Shown here: in pieces, positions 52,997-58,077 of the stretch
Numbering within the stretch: the stretch's first letter is position 1
How the letters are laid out: every line of letters starts with the position of its first letter
IMG/VR virus record: IMGVR_UViG_3300036819_000091
Location: 1 to 58,077 of that record
DNA: 58,077 nt
Reading direction: 5' to 3' (one strand)
DNA from: a virus
Position numbers and translations under genes: made by a program
Notes under the pieces: generated by a model
The model's input: the letters and a program-made list of their open reading frames with translations, nothing else
Databases searched by the model: none
Told to the model about the DNA's origin: nothing

Positions 52997-53506
52997 ATGA
53001 CAGAGGCGTGGGCGCCCGCCCTGGAAGACGTGGGGCAGCGCATACCGACCCGGACGCGCAACGCGCGCAGCCCCGGCGACGATGCGCTGCTCGGCACGTT
53101 CACGGCGGACACCACGCCCAACGCCGACCAGGCGCAGGCGGTGATCGATAACGCGGTCAACGGGGTGCTGGCACTCTGCGGGCCGATGCCCGCCGCCGCT
53201 GACCCGGCCGGCCCGGTGGTGCGGCAGCAGGCCAGAGACGCAGCCGCGTGGCAGGCCGCCGCCGACATCGAGATTGCCTACCCCAACCGGGACGCTGACG
53301 TGCACGTGGCGCAGCAGCTCCAGGCGCGGGCTAACGCGGCGGTGGCCACCCTGGTGAAGTCGCTGGGCACCAGCGGGGAGGGCGAGGTTGCGCAGTACCC
53401 GGTGTGGTCGGCGCCGGACCCGCCGCCGTGGGCCGACCGTGACCCGGGCGACTTCACGCCGCTGCGCGGCGTGGGGCCGCCGGGGTACTGGACAGGAGGG
53501 CCGTAA
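52997..53506 (+). CDS. head-tail connector (HK97 gp6-like), 169 aa
   Basis: Helical: TPNADQAQAVIDNAVNGVLALCGPM, VVRQQARDAAAWQAAADIEIAYPN, VAQQLQARANAAVATLVKSLG, with a Pro-rich end. Length, fold and position between capsid and neck genes match the adaptor ring protein. Confidence 0.7.
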   Translation: MTEAWAPALEDVGQRIPTRTRNARSPGDDALLGTFTADTTPNADQAQAVIDNAVNGVLALCGPMPAAADPAGPVVRQQARDAAAWQAAADIEIAYPNRDADVHVAQQLQARANAAVATLVKSLGTSGEGEVAQYPVWSAPDPPPWADRDPGDFTPLRGVGPPGYWTGGP

Positions 53507-53991
53507 TGGCAGGGCAGGACGTGCGGGTGGTCATTGACGACGCGCAGGTGCGGGCGCTGTGCAGTGCCGACAACCCGGCCATTGCCGCGATCATGGACCA
53601 CGCCGCGGCGGTGATCGAGAACGGGCAGAAGGTGCGGTGCCCGGTCAGCCCGGTGTACCCGGTGTACGCCAGCGGCGGCGCCACCGTGGCGGGCGGGCGC
53701 CGCCTGGCGGGCGACTTCCCGCTGCGCCCCAGCGGGTACCTGCGCAGCAGCATCCGGGCCATCCGGCAGCCGGACGGGTCTATCTGGATCGGCCCTACCG
53801 CGGACTACGGCGGCTACGTCAACGACGGCACCGTGCCGCATGTCATCGAGAGCAGCGGGCCGTGGCCGCTGCGCAACCGGGCCACGGGGCAGGTGTTCGG
53901 CCGGGTGGTGCATCACCCGGGCACGCGGGCGGTGCACTTCGTGGAGGACAGCCTGCACGACATAGACGGGGCGGTGTACCACGTTGAGTAG
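53506..53991 (+). CDS. neck / head-tail completion protein (HK97 gp10-like), 161 aa
   Basis: MDHAAAVIENGQKVRCPV, LRPSGYLRSSIRAIRQPDGSIWIGPTADYGGYVNDGTVPHVIES and a HHPGTRAVHFVEDSLHDI end: the RSSI, ADYGGYVNDGT-PH and HPGT-A motifs are typical of gp10-like stopper or completion proteins. TAATG overlap with the previous stop. Confidence 0.8.
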   Translation: MAGQDVRVVIDDAQVRALCSADNPAIAAIMDHAAAVIENGQKVRCPVSPVYPVYASGGATVAGGRRLAGDFPLRPSGYLRSSIRAIRQPDGSIWIGPTADYGGYVNDGTVPHVIESSGPWPLRNRATGQVFGRVVHHPGTRAVHFVEDSLHDIDGAVYHVE

Positions 53992-54109
53992 CCTCCCCGG
54001 CCCTGAGCTTGATTCTGCGGGCCGCCCGTGCCGGGGCCGCCCGGTTACCCCGGCAGGGCCGTCAGCGGCGACAGGCGTTGCCGCCGCGGCACCGGCAGGC
54101 CGACCGTGA
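53984..54109 (+). CDS. candidate 41-aa linking frame
   Basis: TTG 53984 overlaps the stop of the neck gene, and the frame's TGA overlaps GTG 54106 of the next gene. The product (MSSLPGPELDSAGRPCRGRP...) is Pro/Gly/Ala-rich with no motif. It may exist mainly to carry ribosomes across the gap. Confidence 0.25.
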   Translation: MSSLPGPELDSAGRPCRGRPVTPAGPSAATGVAAAAPAGRP

Positions 54110-54543
54110 GCGCCCGCGCCGACCAGGCCATGCGCGCATGGGTGAACGCCCGGCCGGGCCTTACGGGTCCGGGTAACCCGCTGGCTGCGGGCGCGTTCCT
54201 GCGCAGCCAGCGGTCCCCGGCGTCCGGGGCGTACGCGGTGCTGGCGGCGGGGCCGTCTTTGCGGGCCGGGCTGGCCGCCGAGGACGGCAGCGTGTCCACG
54301 CACCGGCTGACGTTCCTGGTGCACGCGGGCACGCAGGAGGCCTCCGAGGATGCGGTCACGGCGCTGGCCAACGCGGTGCGCACCCTGCGCGGCAACCCGG
54401 AGCCGTGCGGCGACACCGGGGTCATGGTGCTGGTCCACGACAACATGACCGAGCCCGCCGACGTGCCCATGCCCGCCTCCGGGGGCGAGCTGTACGCGTA
54501 CATGATCAGCGCAGATTTCGTGCTCTACCAGCCGCCCGACTAG
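54106..54543 (+). CDS. tail terminator protein, 145 aa
   Basis: RADQAMRAWVNARPGLTGPGNPLAAGAFL ... TFLVHAGTQEASEDAVTALANAVRTLRGN, then VMVLVHDNMTEPADVPMPASGGELYAYMISADFVL. The alternating helix-strand layout and position match tail terminators. GTG 54106 chosen because it overlaps the preceding short frame's stop. Confidence 0.68.
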   Translation: MSARADQAMRAWVNARPGLTGPGNPLAAGAFLRSQRSPASGAYAVLAAGPSLRAGLAAEDGSVSTHRLTFLVHAGTQEASEDAVTALANAVRTLRGNPEPCGDTGVMVLVHDNMTEPADVPMPASGGELYAYMISADFVLYQPPD

Positions 54544-54562
54544 CGAAAGGACCGCAGCCGCC

Positions 54563-54922
54563 ATGACTGCACTTACCCCCGTTACCGCGTCTCGCGCCGC
54601 GGGCCTCGACAACACCGCGGCGGGCACCGTGACGACCAGCGGCGATACGTTCCCCGCCGGGCCTAACACCTACCTGCGGGTGCGGAACACCACCGGGTCG
54701 GCGGTCACCGTGACGGTGAACCCGCCTGCTGCGGGCGGCCCGTCCGGGACGACCATCGCCCCGGTGGTGCTGGCCCCGGCGGTCGCGGCGACCACGGGCG
54801 ACCGCACCTACGGGCCGTTCCCCGCCTACCCGTACGGCGACGCCAACGGCAACATCAACTTCGCGTGCGCGGCCAACGGGGCTGGCATCACCGCGCAGGC
54901 GATTATCTACCCGGGGGCGTGA
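54563..54922 (+). CDS. putative beta-sandwich structural protein, 119 aa
   Basis: NTYLRVRNTTGSAVTVTVNPPAAGGPSGTTIAPVVLAPAVAATTGDRTYGPFPAYPYGDANGNINFACAANGAGITAQAI: Ig-like strands as in small virion-surface proteins encoded before the tail tube in other phages. AAAGGA precedes ATG 54563. Confidence 0.65.
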   Translation: MTALTPVTASRAAGLDNTAAGTVTTSGDTFPAGPNTYLRVRNTTGSAVTVTVNPPAAGGPSGTTIAPVVLAPAVAATTGDRTYGPFPAYPYGDANGNINFACAANGAGITAQAIIYPGA

Positions 54923-54925
54923 CCC

Positions 54926-55453
54926 ATGGCCGACGACACCACCGCCCCCGCGCCTGCCGTGTCCGCGGCGAGAGGCCAGTGGGTGGACTACGCGGTGGCG
55001 CAGGGTGCCGACCCGGCCGCCGCGGAGGGCATGACCAAGGCGCAGCTCCAGGAGCAGTTCGGGCCGCAGCCAGAGCAGCCGCCCGCGCCGCGGACCCCTG
55101 TCACCGAGGGTGCCGTTGACGACCCCGCCGCCATGCACCAGGACCCGGGGCAGCCGGCCACGCTGACCATGTCGGCGGCGCAGCACGCGGCCATGGTGGC
55201 CGCCGCCGAGAACGCGGGCCCGGCCGAGCCAGAGGCCGACGACCCCGACCCCGACCCGCTGCCGTACGCGTGGGTGGCCGCCGAGGACCTGTACATCGGT
55301 GACCCGCTGGCGTCCGGCGTGATGCGCGCCCGGGCGTTCCGCGCCGGGGACATGGTTCCCCACCAGGACGTGGGCCGGCACGGCTGGCGCCGCCAGGTCC
55401 GGCTGCCCGACGACTACCAGGCCGCACCGGCCGACGACACCAAGGAGCAGTGA
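54926..55453 (+). CDS. hypothetical structural protein, 175 aa
   Basis: QWVDYAVAQGADPAAAEGMTKAQLQEQFG (SAP-like helix pair), acidic Pro-rich linker, and a C-terminal folded part (AAEDLYIGDPLASGVMRARAFRAGDMVPHQDVGRHGW). Likely a head or tail accessory. Starts 4 bases after the previous gene. Confidence 0.6.
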   Translation: MADDTTAPAPAVSAARGQWVDYAVAQGADPAAAEGMTKAQLQEQFGPQPEQPPAPRTPVTEGAVDDPAAMHQDPGQPATLTMSAAQHAAMVAAAENAGPAEPEADDPDPDPLPYAWVAAEDLYIGDPLASGVMRARAFRAGDMVPHQDVGRHGWRRQVRLPDDYQAAPADDTKEQ

Positions 55454-55456
55454 CAC

Positions 55457-56014
55457 ATGGCACGCGGAAACCCGTCTGCCCTGGCGCTCGGCCCGGGCTA
55501 CCTGTACATCGGCGCGCTGGGCCGCGCCGAGCCCACCGACCTGACCACCGCGTGGGCCACGGTGGACGCCGGGTGGGTGCTGCTGGGCTACACCGACGCG
55601 GGGTCGGAGTTCGATTACAACCTGGCCACCGCCACGGTGGACGTGGCCGAGGAGCTGGACCCCATCAGCAATCAGACCACCGGCCGCACGTCCAGCCTCA
55701 AGTTCGCGGCCAGCCAGGTGACCATCACCAACCTGAAGCTGGCCCTTAACGGCGGGGTGGTCACGGTGGGCAGCGGCGTCACCACGTTTGAGCCGCCGGA
55801 CCTCGGCACCGAAGTGCGGACCATGATCGGCTGGGAGGCCGAAGACCACACCGAGCGGTGGGTGTACCGGCAGTGCTTCCAGACCGGCACGCTGGCCATC
55901 ACCAGGGCCAAGGGCGCCGCGAACGCCACCCTGCCGGTGGAGTTCACGCTGGAGAAGCCCGCCACCGGGTCGCGCCTGTTCAAGGCGATGCTGGCCACCC
56001 CGCTGCGGGCCTGA
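55457..56014 (+). CDS. major tail tube protein, 185 aa
   Basis: ALGPGYLYIGALGRAEPTDL, WVLLGYTDAGSEFDYNLATATVDVAEELDPIS, SSLKFAASQVTITNLKLALNGG and VEFTLEKPATGSRLFKAML: the usual strands of siphovirus tail tube proteins (YIG, G-T--G, I-V-E-L-P). Position before chaperones and tape measure agrees. Confidence 0.85.
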   Translation: MARGNPSALALGPGYLYIGALGRAEPTDLTTAWATVDAGWVLLGYTDAGSEFDYNLATATVDVAEELDPISNQTTGRTSSLKFAASQVTITNLKLALNGGVVTVGSGVTTFEPPDLGTEVRTMIGWEAEDHTERWVYRQCFQTGTLAITRAKGAANATLPVEFTLEKPATGSRLFKAMLATPLRA

Positions 56015-56065
56015 TCCGTCGTACCCTGGCGGCACAGCAGCCCCACCGGAGAGAGGACACCACGC

Positions 56066-56668
56066 ATGCGCGACTACAGCAGCAAGCCCGCCGCCGCGGC
56101 AGAGGGCGGCGGGCAGCCCCAGCCGCCCGCGGACGAGTACAACCCGCTGGAAGGGGTCACGTTCACGCTCGACGGGGTGACCTTCGAGTGCAAGGGCCGG
56201 GTCAGCATCCTGGACACCAGCGAGCTGGCCGCCGCCGCGGAGGCAGCCATGGACACCACCGACCCGGCGGGCATGGCCATCATCTCCGGTTTCCTCAAGA
56301 CGGCGTTCGGCCCGGTCGAGTACCGGCGGTTCCGGGCGCACCAGCGCGGCCACAGCACCCCGGACGAGACCGTGCTTGACATCATCAGCGGCATCGTTGA
56401 GGAGGTGGAGCTGTCGGTGCAGCGGCTGACCGGCCGCCCTACCCAATCGCCATCGGGCTCCTTGCCTGGGCAGCAGGGCCTGGGCGAGCGCGCGTCAGCC
56501 GTCATCGGCTTGCAGGGTGGGGACGTGTCGATCATCCCCGCTGGCAGGCCGGCGGACCCGGACCTGGCGAAGGAGCGCGACGACCAGCTAGCGGCCAAGA
56601 GGGAAGCGCAGGCCAGCAAGCGGCCGGCGCGGCGGGCGGCGAACGCGCGGATCACCAAGCTGGGCTGA
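56066..56668 (+). CDS. tail assembly chaperone (G part), 200 aa
   Basis: TFTLDGVTFECKGRVSILDTSELAAAAEAAMDTTDPAGMAIISGFLKTAFGPVEYRRFRAHQRGHSTPDETVLDIISGIVEEVELSV matches phage tail assembly chaperones (a tail-tube-like strand, then helices). The C-terminal 60 residues are basic and disordered. Binds tail proteins during assembly. A -1 frameshift near its end would extend it into the next frame. Confidence 0.8.
   Translation: MRDYSSKPAAAAEGGGQPQPPADEYNPLEGVTFTLDGVTFECKGRVSILDTSELAAAAEAAMDTTDPAGMAIISGFLKTAFGPVEYRRFRAHQRGHSTPDETVLDIISGIVEEVELSVQRLTGRPTQSPSGSLPGQQGLGERASAVIGLQGGDVSIIPAGRPADPDLAKERDDQLAAKREAQASKRPARRAANARITKLG
56662..56668 (+). other. probable -1 ribosomal frameshift site
   Basis: The G frame ends CTG GGC TGA. 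A Gly-tRNA on GGC could slip back one base to GGG, giving GGG CTG ACC, which is the frame of the following ORF, open with coding-like sequence (LTPADQCDIAEAELVASRTEN) from 56665 on. This matches the G-GT arrangement of siphovirus chaperones, though no classic XXXYYYZ heptamer is present. Confidence 0.5.
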
Positions 56669-56706
56669 CCCCCGCAGATCAGTGCGACATCGCCGAGGCC
56701 GAGCTG

Positions 56707-56937
56707 GTGGCGTCCCGCACCGAGAACGACCACCTGCGGCTGCTGGCGGTGATAGCGCAGGGGCTGGGCGCCAAGGGCCTGGCTGACTACCAGCCGCCAG
56801 AGGAGACGTGGGAGGAAGCCGTGGAGGACGCGATGGCAGAGGCGGGCCTGGCCGGCCCGGAGCTGCCCGCGTCCGCGGAGGAGCGAGCCGAGCAGGTTAT
56901 CGCGTTCGTGGCCGCCGCCGGGGGCGACCTTGGCTGA
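56707..56937 (+). CDS. tail assembly chaperone (T part), 76 aa plus frameshift extension
   Basis: The frame is open upstream of GTG 56707 back to the G stop, supporting expression as a -1 fusion (coding from about 56665). RTENDHLRLLAVIAQGLGAKGLADYQPPEETWEEAVEDAMAEAG is helical and acidic, the normal T composition. Ends overlapping the tape measure start (TTGGCTGA). Confidence 0.7.
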   Translation: MASRTENDHLRLLAVIAQGLGAKGLADYQPPEETWEEAVEDAMAEAGLAGPELPASAEERAEQVIAFVAAAGGDLG

Positions 56938-58077
56938 GATAGCGCAGGCGTTCATCCGGCTGCACCCCGACGACACCGGGTTCGGCCCGGAAGTTGAGGA
57001 GAAGGTCCGCAAGTCCACGCAGGGCACCAAGGCCAAGATCCCCCTGGCCGTAGACGACCAGCAGGCCACCGGGGCGCTCGACCGGCTCAAGGCCCGCCTG
57101 GTGGAGCTGTCCAAGCAGACGTACCGGGCGGGCCTCGACGTTGACGACAAGGCGGCGCAGGCCAGGCTGGCGGCGTTCGCGGTGAAGCTGGGCGACCTTA
57201 ACCGCAAGGTGGTCAACCCGAAGATAAGCGTTGACGGGGTGGTCAAGGCCGAGGCGCAGGTGCTGGCGCTACAGGTGCAGTTCGACAAGCTGAACCGCAG
57301 CCAGGACGGGGTCCGGGCCAGCAGCCTGCGGTTGCAGACGGCGCTCCAGCGGGTGACGCCCGCGTGGACGGGGATGCTTGCCGCGGGGCTGGCGCTGGGG
57401 CCGGCGCTGCTGCCCGTCCTCGCCGCGGTGACCGTGGCCACGCTGGGCATCGGCGCGGCGGCGGTGGCCGGCGGGGCGGCGCTGGGGCTGCTGGCCGCCG
57501 CGGCGACCACGCAGCTCTCTGCGGCCAGCACCGCCGCCAAGGCAGTGACCACCGCGCAGTCCCAGTACCAGGCCACGCTCAAGCAGGTCCACGGGCAGTA
57601 CCTGCTGAACATGGATGCCGCCAAGACAAGCGCCCAGCGCGAGGCGGCCCTGGCCACCGCGCAGAAAGCCACCGGGACCGCGCACCTGGCGCAGCTCAAG
57701 GCCGAGCAGATCGCCTACGCGGGGATGACCCCGCAGCAGATTGCCCTGTCTAAGGCGGTGGGGGCGCTCCAGGGCGCGTGGGACAAGTTCACGTCCTCCG
57801 GGGCGGTCACCACGGTGCTGGAGCGGGGCATCAGCCTGCTGCTGGTGGCCCTGCCGAAGCTGACCCCGCTGCTGAACCTGGGCGCTAACGCGGCGGGCCT
57901 GTTCGTGGGGATCCTCGACCGGTGGGTGCAGGGCGGCGGCCTCGACCGGCTGGTGCGCGGCCTGACGACCCTGGCCGGCGGCACGGCCATACCGGGCCTG
58001 GCGGCCATCGTGCACAACCTGGCTACCGCGTTCGGGGCGCTGGCGCCCAGCATCACCCGGTTCACGGGCGGGGCCGT
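56930..58077 (+). CDS. tape measure protein, 5' part (cut by window end)
   Basis: TTG 56930 overlaps the chaperone stop. The 382 codons seen start MAEIAQAFIRLHPDDTGFGPEVEEKV, then long helices (ALDRLKARLVELSKQTYRAG), a VNPKISVDGVVKAEAQVLALQVQF segment, and a hydrophobic block (ALGPALLPVLAAVTVATLGIGAAAVAGGAALGLLAAAA) typical of tape measures, followed by coiled-coil-like sequence and another hydrophobic region. It sets tail length and is expected to be the longest gene of the genome. Confidence 0.88.
   Translation, partial: MAEIAQAFIRLHPDDTGFGPEVEEKVRKSTQGTKAKIPLAVDDQQATGALDRLKARLVELSKQTYRAGLDVDDKAAQARLAAFAVKLGDLNRKVVNPKISVDGVVKAEAQVLALQVQFDKLNRSQDGVRASSLRLQTALQRVTPAWTGMLAAGLALGPALLPVLAAVTVATLGIGAAAVAGGAALGLLAAAATTQLSAASTAAKAVTTAQSQYQATLKQVHGQYLLNMDAAKTSAQREAALATAQKATGTAHLAQLKAEQIAYAGMTPQQIALSKAVGALQGAWDKFTSSGAVTTVLERGISLLLVALPKLTPLLNLGANAAGLFVGILDRWVQGGGLDRLVRGLTTLAGGTAIPGLAAIVHNLATAFGALAPSITRFTGGA

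Noticed and set aside
1-58077. Integrase, excision, transposase or lysis genes
   Set aside because: I looked for Tyr/Ser recombinase, DDE transposase, endolysin and holin patterns in plausible frames and saw none; the small HTH at 27585 alone does not prove lysogeny.

Overview
The window is a contiguous part of the genome of a tailed, siphovirus-type phage of a high-GC actinobacterium. This is inferred from three things: very high GC (by eye above 70% almost throughout) with G/C-ending codons and many GTG/TTG starts; actinobacterial families (an Lsr2-like nucleoid protein, a DUF2637/SpdB-like membrane protein, Streptomyces-phage-type small zinc proteins and HNH nucleases); and a complete head and head-tail gene set running into a tape-measure gene cut by the right edge. 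I see no integrase, immunity repressor, lysis gene, tRNA, insertion sequence or CRISPR array, so lifestyle cannot be settled from this window.

Layout. (1) 1-2151, plus strand: a small helix-turn-helix gene, a small unknown, and two genes for exported proteins separated by strong hairpins. They converge on the left arm at 2152-2335, where each strand has its own perfect-stem hairpin. (2) 2336-21974, minus strand: a long chain of mostly small genes coupled by 4-base ATGA/GTGA overlaps. Recognisable members are a DUF2637 membrane protein, two HNH nucleases (one with membrane segments), a GH43-like secreted lipoprotein, HTH proteins, and at the promoter-proximal end a recombination set: RecT, YqaJ-type exonuclease and Lsr2-like protein. 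(3) 21975-22233: the divergent control region. (4) 22234-27499, plus strand: a leader cistron, a replication initiator/helicase loader, a DnaB-like helicase, a RusA-type resolvase and a DUF932 protein. (5) 27585-35420: a chain of small genes containing the most notable block, 29866-33156: ParB-like protein, TAGT-like glycosyltransferase, radical SAM/SPASM enzyme and TET/JBP-type 2-oxoglutarate/Fe(II) dioxygenase, each overlapping the next by 4 bases. (6) 35470-45745: P27-type small terminase (fused to a second domain), about twenty small genes, a 729-residue Ala/Pro repeat protein and the large terminase. (7) 45968-58077: portal-MuF fusion, protease/scaffold fusion, two decoration proteins, major capsid, connectors, tail terminator, tail tube, tail assembly chaperones with a probable -1 frameshift, and the tape measure.

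How it fits together. RecT, exonuclease and RusA handle recombination intermediates; the initiator and helicase replicate the genome. The block at 29.9-33.2 kb matches the predicted logic of phage DNA hypermodification: a TET/JBP oxygenase makes a 5-hydroxymethyl base, a glycosyltransferase caps it, and a radical SAM enzyme may elaborate it. Such decoration usually protects phage DNA from host nucleases. No cytosine-5 methyltransferase is visible here, so either it lies outside, or the host supplies 5-methylcytosine, or the oxygenase acts on thymine.

Regulation visible in the sequence: a near-invariant CTGGAGAGG element lies a few bases upstream of cistrons that are not overlap-coupled; a motif built on ACGGGTAC recurs in promoter-bearing gaps on both strands; and perfect hairpins without U-tracts close many transcription units.
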